Shown piece by piece: positions 44,040 to 53,298 of a stretch of 64,000 bases of DNA. Location of the stretch: NCBI GenBank assembly GCA_017936375.1, contig JAGBFR010000036.1, positions 1-64,000 on the forward strand. The letters run 5' to 3'. The notes beneath the pieces are model-generated. The model did not search any database. It was not told the DNA's origin and saw only the letters and a list, made by a program, of their open reading frames with translations. Positions within the stretch are counted from its first letter, which is position 1, and the number at the start of each line of letters is the position of its first letter. The position numbers and the translations under genes are program-made. The DNA comes from Clostridia bacterium (GTDB lineage Bacteria > Bacillota > Clostridia > Christensenellales > Aristaeellaceae).

Positions 44040-44951
44040 TCAGCTCTTCTTCGTTCTTCTCCTGCCGCCTCCGGCACGCAGGATGAGCACCGTGCCCGCA
44101 AGCAGCAAACCCGCCGCCGCAAGCATGGCTGCGAGGCAGATCAGCGATACAGACGCGAAGCCCGCCGCCTTTGCCGCCGTATAGATATGATACAGACGCA
44201 GGGTACTCTCCATCGTCCGGTGGAGGATGCCCGTCTGAGATGCAAGGAGCGTCACCAGACCCACAGCAGGATTGAGGAAAATGGTTACCGGCATCCCCTT
44301 CAGGATTTCACCGGCTGTCATGTCCGCCATCAGTTCAATCGTCTTCCCCGTGTAATGAGCCGCCAGCGGGCCATGCTTGGCAAGTCCCCAGCTGAGTGCG
44401 CCAATCAGAAATACGGCCATATACGACGCAAGAATCGCCGTGAGGGATCGCTTCATCAGCGAGGACACAAACAGGCCGACAGTCAGCGCAGAAAACGCGA
44501 TCGCAGCCAGATAGATCGTCGTGCAGCATATCGCACCGAGGGATACGCCGCCGGTCATCCATGCCATGAGCATGACAGGCACGCCGGAAAACAGAAGGAG
44601 CAGCAGGAAAGCCAGATTCTCCATCAGCTTGCCTGACACGATGCCCCACGCGCCAATCTGCGTGACCATGAGCAGGTCAAACGTCTGCCTTTCCCTCTCG
44701 CCTGCGATGCTGCCCGCGCTCAGCGCAGGCGCCGCAAGCAGAATAAGGAAGAACTGCCCCGCCGTCATCCAGATATATGCCTCTACACTCCTGCGCATCC
44801 AGTCAATGGTCATTCCCGCACCATAGAATCCTTCCAGCAGCATCACCGCAACGGCAAGCAGCGCGCCGACATAGGCCGTAATGAGCAGCGGCGTTCTGAC
44901 AGAGCGCATACGCCGTCTGGCAGAGGACTCAAAAATCGGATTCAGCATCAT
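44040..44951 (-). CDS. ABC-2-type transporter permease
   Basis: This 303-residue integral membrane protein has about six helices in the ABC-2/NosY-type pattern. The segment AGSIAGERERQTFDLLMVTQ is the typical cytoplasmic coupling region of these permeases. The ATG overlaps the end of the ATPase gene by 4 nt. With the ATPase and the large exported protein it forms a three-gene operon; the substrate is unknown. Confidence 0.9.
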   Translation of the reverse strand: MMLNPIFESSARRRMRSVRTPLLITAYVGALLAVAVMLLEGFYGAGMTIDWMRRSVEAYIWMTAGQFFLILLAAPALSAGSIAGERERQTFDLLMVTQIGAWGIVSGKLMENLAFLLLLLFSGVPVMLMAWMTGGVSLGAICCTTIYLAAIAFSALTVGLFVSSLMKRSLTAILASYMAVFLIGALSWGLAKHGPLAAHYTGKTIELMADMTAGEILKGMPVTIFLNPAVGLVTLLASQTGILHRTMESTLRLYHIYTAAKAAGFASVSLICLAAMLAAAGLLLAGTVLILRAGGGRRRTKKS

Positions 44952-45877
44952 TCCCTGATCACCTCCATGAATACATCCTCCAGCGTCGCCTTATCCCTGT
45001 GGCAGGCGCACACACGCAGTCCGGCGCCGATCAGATCCCGCAGCAGCGCCGCATCCTGCGCTCTGTCCTCCGGCATATCAATGCGGCAGCGCCCTTCATC
45101 CATCGCGGCTTCCGCGCCCGTGACCCGCCTGCACACCTCTGCGGCAAGCTCCCTTTCCGCATCATCGAGCGCCTTATCAAACTCAATCACAAGCGTTGCG
45201 GCAGCATGGATCTTCTTTTCCAGTTCATCCATCTGCCCGCTGAATACAAGCTTTCCCTTATCGAGAATGGACATTGAACTGCACAGCTCGGAGAGCTCCG
45301 GCAGAATATGGGAAGAGATGAGCACCGTCTTTCCCGTCCGCCCGATCTCACGCAGAATATCCCTCATTTCAGCGCGCGATCTCGGGTCCATGCCGGAGGC
45401 CGGCTCGTCCAGAATGAGCAGCTCCGGATCGTGGAGCATGGCACGGCAGAGGCAGAGCCTCTGCTTCATGCCTCGCGAGAGATCATCCACATACCGCTCT
45501 CTTTTGTCTCTCATGCCCGTCATATCCAGCAGCTCGTCGATTCTCCTGCGGCGCGCTTTCGCGCTTATCCGCATGCAGCCGGCATACAGGTCGAGGTACT
45601 CCCACGCCTTGAGATTATCATACACGCCAAAGAAATCCGGCATATAGCCGATCACCTTTCGCGCCGCCTCAGGATCCGCAGCCACATCAACACCGCCGAT
45701 CATCGCCCTGCCCGAGGTCGGGCTCAGGAGCGTGGCAAAGATTCGCATGGCGGTCGATTTGCCTGCTCCATTTGGACCGACAAAACCATGCACCTCGCCC
45801 GCGTCCACATGAAGATCAAGCTGATCAAGCGCGAGCAGCTGTCCATATCGCCTGCTGAGCTTTTCACATTGGATCAC
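44948..45877 (-). CDS. ABC transporter ATP-binding protein
   Basis: This 309-residue ATPase is of the ABC-2 exporter class. Walker A is GPNGAGKST (34-42), the signature is DLSRGMKQRL, Walker B is LLILDEPASGMD and the switch histidine lies in ISSHILPE. The C-terminal 80 residues (from about 220) form the accessory domain seen in this group. Both ends overlap neighbours by 4 nt, showing translational coupling to the 822-residue protein upstream and the permease downstream. Confidence 0.95.
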   Translation of the reverse strand: MIQCEKLSRRYGQLLALDQLDLHVDAGEVHGFVGPNGAGKSTAMRIFATLLSPTSGRAMIGGVDVAADPEAARKVIGYMPDFFGVYDNLKAWEYLDLYAGCMRISAKARRRRIDELLDMTGMRDKRERYVDDLSRGMKQRLCLCRAMLHDPELLILDEPASGMDPRSRAEMRDILREIGRTGKTVLISSHILPELSELCSSMSILDKGKLVFSGQMDELEKKIHAAATLVIEFDKALDDAERELAAEVCRRVTGAEAAMDEGRCRIDMPEDRAQDAALLRDLIGAGLRVCACHRDKATLEDVFMEVIRE

Positions 45878-48342
45878 TTTGTCCTCACTCCTTCCACCGT
45901 AATCCTCGGCGCATAGACGCCCGATTCCATCTGTCCCATATAGCGGACAAAGACCTCGCCATCGGCGCTGACCGCGCGTCTTGCCAGTTCGCCGTCCGCC
46001 TCGGCGTAACTTAGTCCATCAATCGCAATCCATTCCCCGGCTTCATGGTCATAGACCGCTGCTGTCAGCTCCTCACGCTCAATCCAGCTATCCGTGGAAA
46101 AAGCCAGTCGCGCGACGTCCATATCAAGGATTCCCTCCGGCCTGTAGGCAAAGACGGCCTCCTTTTCCGCGCTCACATAACCGTTCTTCATCTCCTGTCC
46201 GCTCGTCGGTACGTCGTTTTCATCCATAGACACGCTGAGCACCGGCGTCGCCTCGCGCGGAATGTAGACATAGCCGTCATCGCCCGCAAGGCTGCACTGC
46301 ATATCGGCAAACACCATGCCCGTATGCGCGCAGCGGTCAATTTTCTCTCCGTCGATAAGCAGCGGCGTCCCCTGCGCATCCTTTTCTCTTGCAGCCAGCA
46401 TGCAGAAGAACGTGTCGCTATGGCTTTCAGCGCCGCTGCGCACAAGCTCTGCGGCAAGGCTGCGCTCGTACTGCTCCTGATCGCTGTACTGGATACTCTT
46501 GCCTTCCGTCTGCTCCTCCGGATAGGCATATGCGTGAGCGATGGTATATACATTCGTCGTATACGGCAGAATCTCGCCCTCGGTGATCACCGGATTCGCG
46601 TCCTGATCAAACTTCCATTTGCAGGGGCGGCTGATATGCACAGCCGCCTCCTGCCCGGGCGCAAGGCTTCCTACTCTCGCATAGCCAAGGCTCGTCATCA
46701 GGATGGCATCCTCAAGCTGCATCGGCGTCCCGTTTCTTATTTCAGCGCGCAGGCCATCCCGGGTCAGCTGCGCCTGCGCCTCAATGATGCCCTGCGACTT
46801 ATCTTCCTTGACGATGACCAGATCCCTCGTCGTCCACGACGCCGCGGACGGAAGCTCCAGCGAAGGCGCATTCCCCTCACGCATGACGTCTCTGAGCTCA
46901 AGCTCGTCCTCTTTAGAAAAATAGCTGCTGGCATATCCATAGCTCAGGCGCTCAATGCGCTCACCTGTTCCCGCGCTGATCACGGCGCGCTCCTGACCCA
47001 TATACCCGAGGTGAACGATCTCCTGCACATCTCCGCCGCCGTCGATCCCATACTGTGTCACGCGCAGGGACGACGCGGCAGGCTGTCCAAAGCCAAGCCC
47101 GATTCCATGCAGGACAGCTGCGCCGCACATCGCAACAGCCAGCGCAGGCAGGATTGCCCAGATCAGCTTTGTCCTGTCCCTGCTGCGGAGCAGCGCATAG
47201 AGCCCTACGCCTGAAACGAGCGCATACCCGGAAAGCAGGATGACAAACGGCAGGATGCTCTTTCCTTCATCTACCCTCTGCATGCGCGCCGCGGCCGTGG
47301 CAATCGTATAATTCGGCGTGCTGCTCTCCTCAACAATCTGACGATAGCGCTCAGAATCAATGGTCAGCAGCATCCTCCTGAGGATCGCCTGCTTCTCATT
47401 GGCCTGACGCGTGGCCGTCGTATCCCAGTCAAATCCAGTAATTACAAGCAATCCGCGTCCCTTCCTGCAGGCTGCGGCGATTGCCCCATCATCTGCAGAA
47501 ATCAAAGCGTCCGCATCCTTTGCTTCCAGCCGGAATTCTGCTGCATCGTCCAGACCATCGGTCTGATAGGCCGTATCCGTATAGCCCATCAGCGCATGGA
47601 TAACGCCTTGCGCGTCCGGTTCCGAGGAATCAGCCTTTATCAGACCGACGTCCGCAAGCTGAGCTGCCCAGTGAAGCGTATCGTTTCCGCCTTTTCCCGT
47701 TCCGGCAATCAGAATACCTCCGTCCAGCAGCCATTCCGTCAGCGCGGCCTTCTGTTCATCGGACAGCGGACAATCTCCGCTGAACATCATCACATCAAAC
47801 GCGCTCAGCTCCCGCTCGCTCCTGCCGACAGCATCCATATCAAGCGGAATCGCATGAATGGTTTCCATTCGCTTGAGCGGGTCTTCGGTCTCATCCGTGG
47901 TCAGCGACGCTGCAGCTGCCTCGTCCGTACATCCGGGCAGACCGATAACCATCGCATTGCGCTCAATCGACTGTGCAGCTCGATACGACGCAGAAGCCAG
48001 AATCTGCTCCTCATGCCTGAGCGTCAGCGAAAACTCCATCTGAGGCACAAGCGTCAGGATGGGAATCGTCATTTCAGCCACTTCGCCTGCGTCAGCCTGA
48101 ACATCGATCTCGATCCTGTCCTTCATGCCGGATCGGGCATGAAGGTCAATCGCCACCGTACCGTCGATCGCCTCGTCTCCCGCCTCTATGCGGATATTCA
48201 GCGGCTGATAACGGCCGCAGAGCACAGCGTCTCCATACCCCACATGCAGCTCAATCTTTGGCGTTCCCTCTGCACATGCCACCGAAAGCAGGCAAAGCAG
48301 CAGGAGAAATACAGGTATAATCCGCCTTCTCTTCGCTCTCAT
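45874..48342 (-). CDS. Large exported membrane protein of an ABC operon, unknown function
   Basis: This 822-residue protein is not one I can assign. A signal sequence (about 6-25) leads an all-beta domain (about 30-125), then a GATase/flavodoxin-like domain (about 130-310, with FDVMMFSGDCPLS and LLDGGILIAGTG), two membrane helices near 365-425 (PFVILLSGYALV and WAILPALAVAMCGAAVL) and a beta-rich extracytoplasmic tail. The layout recalls the accessory proteins of gliding-type or ABC-2 systems, but similarity is only architectural. ATG has GGAGG 8 nt upstream. The stop overlaps the ATPase gene. Confidence 0.8.
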   Translation of the reverse strand: MRAKRRRIIPVFLLLLCLLSVACAEGTPKIELHVGYGDAVLCGRYQPLNIRIEAGDEAIDGTVAIDLHARSGMKDRIEIDVQADAGEVAEMTIPILTLVPQMEFSLTLRHEEQILASASYRAAQSIERNAMVIGLPGCTDEAAAASLTTDETEDPLKRMETIHAIPLDMDAVGRSERELSAFDVMMFSGDCPLSDEQKAALTEWLLDGGILIAGTGKGGNDTLHWAAQLADVGLIKADSSEPDAQGVIHALMGYTDTAYQTDGLDDAAEFRLEAKDADALISADDGAIAAACRKGRGLLVITGFDWDTTATRQANEKQAILRRMLLTIDSERYRQIVEESSTPNYTIATAAARMQRVDEGKSILPFVILLSGYALVSGVGLYALLRSRDRTKLIWAILPALAVAMCGAAVLHGIGLGFGQPAASSLRVTQYGIDGGGDVQEIVHLGYMGQERAVISAGTGERIERLSYGYASSYFSKEDELELRDVMREGNAPSLELPSAASWTTRDLVIVKEDKSQGIIEAQAQLTRDGLRAEIRNGTPMQLEDAILMTSLGYARVGSLAPGQEAAVHISRPCKWKFDQDANPVITEGEILPYTTNVYTIAHAYAYPEEQTEGKSIQYSDQEQYERSLAAELVRSGAESHSDTFFCMLAAREKDAQGTPLLIDGEKIDRCAHTGMVFADMQCSLAGDDGYVYIPREATPVLSVSMDENDVPTSGQEMKNGYVSAEKEAVFAYRPEGILDMDVARLAFSTDSWIEREELTAAVYDHEAGEWIAIDGLSYAEADGELARRAVSADGEVFVRYMGQMESGVYAPRITVEGVRTK

Positions 48343-48460
48343 CGAAATCTCCTCCTTTTATAATCAACAGTTACGCTTTGCTTTTGTGTCTTCATCTGTA
48401 TGACGAGGAGAGGCCCGACAAAATTTCACATCTTTTGCATTCTTTTCTGAGCAAAGAAAA

Positions 48461-48482
48461 AGAGCCCGCTTTCGCAGACTCT
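48461..48482 (-). terminator. Terminator of glpK
   Basis: On the minus strand a 9-bp stem closes a GAAA tetraloop and is followed by TTTTTC, just after the glpK stop. Confidence 0.9.
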
Positions 48483-48494
48483 TCATGTAATTGC

Positions 48495-49988
48495 TTAGTC
48501 CTCCTGCGCCCAGCGCATGCTGCGCTCCACAGCGCGATGCCATCCCTTCAGGGACGCTTCTCTCTTTGCATCATCCATCTTCGGCGCGAGGCTCAGGTCC
48601 ATGCGCCAGATCCGGCTGAGCTCATCCATATCCTTCCATACGCCAACCGCAAGACCGGCCATCAACGCTGCGCCTAGCGCCGTCGTTTCAATGACTGCGG
48701 GGCGCACCACACGGCAGCCCAGCACATCGGACTGGAACTGCATCAGGAATTGATTCGCGCTCGCGCCGCCATCCACACGCAGCTCCGCCGGGCGCCTGCC
48801 GCAGTCCGTCGCCATCGCCTGCACAAGATCTGCGGACTGATACGCAATCGACTCGAGCGCCGCACGGACAATGTGCGCGCGGCCGGTACCCCTCGTCAGG
48901 CCGATGATCAGACCGCGGCTGTACATATCCCAGTACGGCGCACCGAGTCCGGTGAAGGTCGGCACCAGATATACGCCGCCGCAGTCCTCAATAGAGTTGG
49001 CGATGATCTCCGTCTCAGAGGCGCGCTCGATGAGTTTCATCTCATCTCTCAGCCATTGGATTGCCGCGCCGGCGACAAACACGCTGCCCTCAAGCGCATA
49101 AGTACACTTGCCTCCAATTCGCCATGCAATCGTGGAGACCAATCCGTTCTCGCTCCTGGCAATCCGATTGCCCGTGTTCATCAGCAGAAAACAGCCCGTA
49201 CCATAGGTATTCTTCATCATGCCGGGCGCAAAGCAGCCCTGACCAAACAGCGCGCTGTGCTGATCACCCGCAATCGCCGCAACGGGGATTGCGCGTCCCA
49301 GAATCGCAGGGTCCAGCATGCCGATCACGCCGGAGGAGTCAACCACCTTGGGCAGCACGGCGCGCGGAATGCGCAGCGCGTCCAGCAGCGTATCGTCCCA
49401 CTCGTTCTTCTCAATGTCAAAGAGCATGGTCCGGCTGGCGTTGGTCGCATCGGTCACATGCGGGCGTCCCGCAATCAGATTCCACGCGAGGAAGCTGTCC
49501 ACCGTGCCAAAGCACAGCTCGCCCCGCTCCGCCCGGTCATGAACATCCAGATGATCGAGCAGCCAGCTGAGCTTCGTGCCGGAAAAATAGGCGTCCGGCA
49601 CAAGGCCCGTCACCCGGCGGATATGCGGCTCATACCCGTCGTCGCAGAGCTTCTTGACGATCGGCGCCGTCCTCCTGCACTGCCACACGATCGCATTATG
49701 CAGCGGTCTGCCGGTCTCGCGATCCCAAAGCAGCGTGGTCTCCCGCTGATTGGTGATGCCGATCGCAGCGATTTCCTCCACAGAAATGCCGCTGATGCGA
49801 ACGGCTTCGCGCAGGGCATCGACCTGTGTATTGAGGATTGCCGTCGGGTCATGCTCCACCCAGCCCGGCTGAGGATAAATCTGCTCAAACTCGTAGCTCT
49901 TCATCGCAACGATCTGCGCATGCTCGTCAAAGACCACAGCGCGCGAGCTCGTCGTGCCCTGATCCAGCGCGATAACGTACTTAGCCAT
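48495..49988 (-). CDS. glpK: Glycerol kinase
   Basis: This 497-residue FGGY-family kinase phosphorylates glycerol to sn-glycerol 3-phosphate. It has DQGTTSSRA (8-16), [34 protein letters not shown] and the C-terminal GLAVGVWK. Length and motifs are those of GlpK rather than xylulokinase. ATG has AAGGAGGA upstream. No glycerol facilitator or dehydrogenase is adjacent. A carbohydrate-type ABC transporter lies 7 kb away but has no shown link. Confidence 0.97.
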   Translation of the reverse strand: MAKYVIALDQGTTSSRAVVFDEHAQIVAMKSYEFEQIYPQPGWVEHDPTAILNTQVDALREAVRISGISVEEIAAIGITNQRETTLLWDRETGRPLHNAIVWQCRRTAPIVKKLCDDGYEPHIRRVTGLVPDAYFSGTKLSWLLDHLDVHDRAERGELCFGTVDSFLAWNLIAGRPHVTDATNASRTMLFDIEKNEWDDTLLDALRIPRAVLPKVVDSSGVIGMLDPAILGRAIPVAAIAGDQHSALFGQGCFAPGMMKNTYGTGCFLLMNTGNRIARSENGLVSTIAWRIGGKCTYALEGSVFVAGAAIQWLRDEMKLIERASETEIIANSIEDCGGVYLVPTFTGLGAPYWDMYSRGLIIGLTRGTGRAHIVRAALESIAYQSADLVQAMATDCGRRPAELRVDGGASANQFLMQFQSDVLGCRVVRPAVIETTALGAALMAGLAVGVWKDMDELSRIWRMDLSLAPKMDDAKREASLKGWHRAVERSMRWAQED

Positions 49989-50008
49989 GATATCTCCTCC
50001 TTGTAAAA

Positions 50009-50041
50009 TGCGCCGCTGCGAGGTGATCCCGCAGCGGCGCA
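50009..50041 (-). terminator. Terminator of the beta-propeller gene
   Basis: A perfect 12-bp stem (50030-50041 with 50009-50020) with a 9-nt loop is followed on the minus strand by TTTTAC. Confidence 0.85.
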
Positions 50042-50054
50042 GATGTGCAGCAAT

Positions 50055-52244
50055 TTACTTGATTTCGACAAAGTACACAACGCCGCCGGTCGTACCGACA
50101 ACGATCGTGTTGTCATACGCAGCCGGAGAGGCCTGAATTGCGCTGCCGAGATTGACCGTGCTGATGGTGGAGCCGGTGTAGCCATCCATCAGGCGGAGCG
50201 TTCCGTTATCATCGCCCAGCACGATATAGCTCTTGCCGTCGGGCTGGTAGACCGCAACCGGAGAGGAAACGGAATCGACGTCCAGCGTCTGGCTCCAGAC
50301 CTCTTCACCCGTCTTCTTATCAAGCGCATAGACGACGGCGGAGTTGGTCTTGCTGTCCAGCCTGACGCGGTTGACGTTGAAGATCACCAGGTCATTGATA
50401 TCGCCCTGGCCGATGAGCGGAGAGGCCATCAGGCCCGCATACAGGCCATTCTTCGCCGGCGCAGAAGCATACTTGCCGGAGAGCTCGCCCGCGTACTGCC
50501 AGACGATTTCGCCCGTCATCGCATCAATCTTCACCAGCCTGATCGGGCCGCTCTTCGCTCTGCGGTTGATGACATTGCCCGCATAGAGGTAGACATTGTC
50601 CTCTTCCACCTCAAGGGAGACAGAAGCGATGACGCTGTCGTCCATATTCACCGCCCAGACAGGCTGCATGGTATTCATATCCACGCACTGGATCGTACCG
50701 GCCAGATCGCCGAAGTAGACATAGTCGCCATAGGCGGCAATGCTGCCCGGGATACCCTGAGAGGCATTGCGGATGTTGGTGGTATAGCCGTAGGCGGCCG
50801 TTGTCGGAGAGATGGAGATCTCCGCATTCTCCAGATCAAACTGCGTATTCATCGACATGGCATAGAGCATGCCGTTGCCCGCGCCGTAGAGAATGGTGTC
50901 AGAGCCAGTCTCCACAATCGGAGAAGAGGCGATGGTGCCGATCTTCTTCGTCTTGGCCGCCTGATCATAGCCGGAGCGGAAAGCGAGCAGCTTCTGATCG
51001 ATCAGGTTGAAGACACGCAGGCCAAGGTTGCCGGTGTAGCCATTCACGCTGTCAGCCGTCTGACCGACATACAGGAGCGGATAGCCATACGGATTCAGAC
51101 TCGGAGTCATGGTCATCGGGAATCCGATTTCGATCGGCTCACGGCTGTAAATCTGCTTATCCAGATCGAAGAAGTAGATGTTGCCGTCGGTGGAGGCAAA
51201 GATGACCTCCTTCATCGCCGTCGTATTGCGCATGTCCTCCTTGATGTTCATCATCTCGCGGATATTCTTATACCACTTGACGATGAGCGGCTGACTGCCA
51301 ACGCCGAAGCCGGCGTACTTCTCCGTCAGCGCGCCGGTGCGGATCGCACGCAGCACAGAAAGCTGGGCATGCTCAATCTCAATCGTGCCGGAAGCCGCAT
51401 TCTGGCGGAGCGGGCCGCCGCGGAAGGTCAGCACGCCAGCCTGCGCGCTGTACTTCGCAGGATCGCCCATGCTCACCTCTTCGCCCCTGCTGAACGCATC
51501 GATGACCGTGCTCTCCTGTGCGACGAAGCTCTCCTTGAGCAGATTCGCTGGGAGGGCGGCCTCGCTGCCCGCAGCCTTCAGCGGCTCATACGGCGTCGGA
51601 GTCGGCACCGGAGTCGGGGTCGGCGTAGGGGTAGGTGTCGGAGTAGGCGTCGGAGTAGGCGTCGGAGTGGGCGTCGGCGGCGGGGTGGGCGTCGGCGTCG
51701 GAGTGGGCGTCGGCGTCGGAGTGGGCGTCGGAGTGGGCGTCGGCGTCGGGGTAGGCGTCGGAGTAGGCGTCGGCGCGGCAGTCGGCTCAGCCGTCGGTTC
51801 GACAGTCGGAGTAGGCGTCGGCGTTACATACGGCGTCGCCGTAGGCATCACCTTCTGAATCAGCTCCTGCGTCTGAGCCGGGAACACATACCAGCCAAGC
51901 ACAGCGGCAAGAATCGCAGCAATCAGAAGAACCGCAAGAGCAATCAGCAGCATGGAGCCGCAGCCCTTCTTTTTCTTCGGTTCTTCCGCGTCGCTGACGT
52001 CCTCCCAGATTTCCTCCTGCACGGGCGCAGCGGTCTTCTTAGCCGCCTTCGCAGGCTTAACAGGCTTCTTCTCCTCAGCCGCATCGTTTGCAGGCTTCGA
52101 TTCCGGCTGGGGCTCCGCTGTTACCGGCTGTGTCGCGGCCTCTGCCTCCTGGGGCTTTTCAGTCTCTTCAAACACGCTCTCCTGCGCAACTCTGCGCCTG
52201 CGTCTGCGCGGCTGCTCGGGCGTTGCATTCTTCATCTCGTCCAA
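50055..52244 (-). CDS. Membrane-anchored PQQ-type beta-propeller on a Pro-Thr stalk
   Basis: The 729-residue protein has a charged cytoplasmic N-terminus of about 90 residues with a run of arginines, one membrane helix (about 97-120), a Pro-Thr stalk of about 80 residues, and a C-terminal beta-propeller of the PQQ/YVTN-like kind. The propeller repeats are visible as strands such as [26 protein letters not shown] and [18 protein letters not shown], each with a conserved Trp. No quinoprotein enzyme motif is obvious, so a binding or sensing role is more likely. The start is uncertain: TTG at 52244 is best spaced from GAGGTG; GTG 52253 and ATG 52235 are alternatives. Confidence 0.85.
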   Translation of the reverse strand: MDEMKNATPEQPRRRRRRVAQESVFEETEKPQEAEAATQPVTAEPQPESKPANDAAEEKKPVKPAKAAKKTAAPVQEEIWEDVSDAEEPKKKKGCGSMLLIALAVLLIAAILAAVLGWYVFPAQTQELIQKVMPTATPYVTPTPTPTVEPTAEPTAAPTPTPTPTPTPTPTPTPTPTPTPTPTPTPTPPPTPTPTPTPTPTPTPTPTPTPTPVPTPTPYEPLKAAGSEAALPANLLKESFVAQESTVIDAFSRGEEVSMGDPAKYSAQAGVLTFRGGPLRQNAASGTIEIEHAQLSVLRAIRTGALTEKYAGFGVGSQPLIVKWYKNIREMMNIKEDMRNTTAMKEVIFASTDGNIYFFDLDKQIYSREPIEIGFPMTMTPSLNPYGYPLLYVGQTADSVNGYTGNLGLRVFNLIDQKLLAFRSGYDQAAKTKKIGTIASSPIVETGSDTILYGAGNGMLYAMSMNTQFDLENAEISISPTTAAYGYTTNIRNASQGIPGSIAAYGDYVYFGDLAGTIQCVDMNTMQPVWAVNMDDSVIASVSLEVEEDNVYLYAGNVINRRAKSGPIRLVKIDAMTGEIVWQYAGELSGKYASAPAKNGLYAGLMASPLIGQGDINDLVIFNVNRVRLDSKTNSAVVYALDKKTGEEVWSQTLDVDSVSSPVAVYQPDGKSYIVLGDDNGTLRLMDGYTGSTISTVNLGSAIQASPAAYDNTIVVGTTGGVVYFVEIK
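51597..51839 (-). repeat. Pro-Thr-coding low-complexity repeat
   Basis: About 240 bp of degenerate six-base units encode alternating Pro and Thr in the beta-propeller gene. The plus-strand frame through it reads Val-Gly repeats and is not a gene. Such tracts change length easily. Confidence 0.95.
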
Positions 52245-52276
52245 ATTGTACACCTCATTTCAGACTATGTGCATCC

Positions 52277-52305
52277 ATTATACAGGATATTTCTCCTTTT
52301 CTCAA
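52277..52305 (-). promoter_or_regulatory. Sigma-A promoter of the beta-propeller gene
   Basis: TTGAGA (52305-52300), a 17-nt spacer and a perfect TATAAT (52282-52277) on the minus strand, about 35 nt before the start. Confidence 0.85.
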
Positions 52306-52416
52306 CCTATTTTTGAAAAAGCTTCTATTAGGGCCCCATGAACAGATATGGCCCCGCCTCACGCGGCATCGCCGCCAGCATAATCTGAAGCAGACAGATT
52401 ATAAGGAGGTCCTGAT

Positions 52417-52674
52417 ATGCCCATGCCATCCAAGCTGCTTCACGCCATCCCCCCATCTGGTTCAGCGTCGCTTTCCAATCAACCCGTTATTCAGACGCAG
52501 CCGTCAGCCAACGCCCCTTCCATGCCGCTCAGCAAAAACGATGAATCCCCCTCTTTACAGGTTCCCTCTGCATTCATCCCACCGCAAAAGCGCACGCACT
52601 ACATATCTGATATTCAACGAAAGCACAGCATAGCCGCCCGCCGCGCCTGCTTTACGCCCGTTCATCCCGAATGA
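52417..52674 (+). CDS. Uncharacterised 85-residue protein
   Basis: This small plus-strand gene is supported mainly by an ideal AAGGAGGT ribosome-binding site 6 nt before the ATG. The product is rich in Pro and Ser (SNQPVIQTQPSANAPS) with a basic C-terminal part (HYISDIQRKHSIAARR); there is no membrane segment. A CAC then 16 nt then CATAATCTG upstream (52364-52388) resembles a sigma-K promoter, which would make it a late sporulation gene, but this is weak. Its last 13 nt overlap the convergent gene. Confidence 0.6.
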   Translation: MPMPSKLLHAIPPSGSASLSNQPVIQTQPSANAPSMPLSKNDESPSLQVPSAFIPPQKRTHYISDIQRKHSIAARRACFTPVHPE

Positions 52675-53192
52675 TCCGCTTGACTGCATCCGGATGGCCT
52701 CTCTTCCGCCATTGCAAAAACCTGCTCATCGCTCCATACGCCATGATGATAGCGCGCGCCGGGCATACAGGCAGGCGGCGGCCATCTGCGCTCCGGCAGG
52801 CTGCGCTTACTCTGCTCCTGCCTCCGCATATGGGCGTCCTCTAAAGCAGAACCATTCTTTTCTTCATTCTCCCTGTCCTCATCGGTCCTTTCGCTTTCAA
52901 TGGCGCTGCACGCCCATTCTCCGTCGACCGCGCCTTTCCTGTCGCTTGACAAGAGTATTCCCTTTTCATCAAAAAGTGCAGCCCGGTCAATCTCACCAGC
53001 ATATCCATATGTATGCTCCTGCCCGTCGCAGCAAACGGGAATCCGCTGCACAGCGCCGTCACCGCCCTGCAGCGCAGCGAACACGCCGTCCTTTTCACAA
53101 GCGACAGTTTTCAAAGAAAACGTGCCTTCCGCACAAATCAGATACCCTCCGACACGTCCTGCAGCATCCCGCAAGAGAAAGCTCTTTGCCAT
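52662..53192 (-). CDS. Uncharacterised 176-residue protein
   Basis: I do not recognise this protein. ATG is preceded by GGGAGGG at 6 nt, so it is a real gene. The first 100 residues look beta-rich (FLLRDAAGRVGGYLICAEG), then follow an acidic/charged stretch (ESERTDEDRENEEK) and a C-terminal part with RRWPPPACMPGARYHHG, whose Pro/Cys/Trp pattern is distinctive. It has no signal peptide or membrane helix. Its 3' end overlaps the small plus-strand gene. Confidence 0.65.
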   Translation of the reverse strand: MAKSFLLRDAAGRVGGYLICAEGTFSLKTVACEKDGVFAALQGGDGAVQRIPVCCDGQEHTYGYAGEIDRAALFDEKGILLSSDRKGAVDGEWACSAIESERTDEDRENEEKNGSALEDAHMRRQEQSKRSLPERRWPPPACMPGARYHHGVWSDEQVFAMAEERPSGCSQADHSG

Positions 53193-53229
53193 ATTCTTCC
53201 CTCCCGTAAAAACTATGCGGGATTCACGC

Positions 53230-53258
53230 TTGCCTTGTCAGGTATTTAGGGGTATAAT
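53230..53258 (+). promoter_or_regulatory. Sigma-A promoter of the VanW-family gene
   Basis: TTGCCT (53230-53235), a 17-nt spacer and a perfect TATAAT (53253-53258), 40 nt before the GTG start. Confidence 0.75.
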
Positions 53259-53298
53259 AAATTGATATTCTATCACACCAGTCAACGGAGGCTTTACT

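Noticed and set aside
51337-51858. A plus-strand Val-Gly repeat protein
   Set aside because: It is the complement of the Pro-Thr stalk in the beta-propeller gene and has no start signal.
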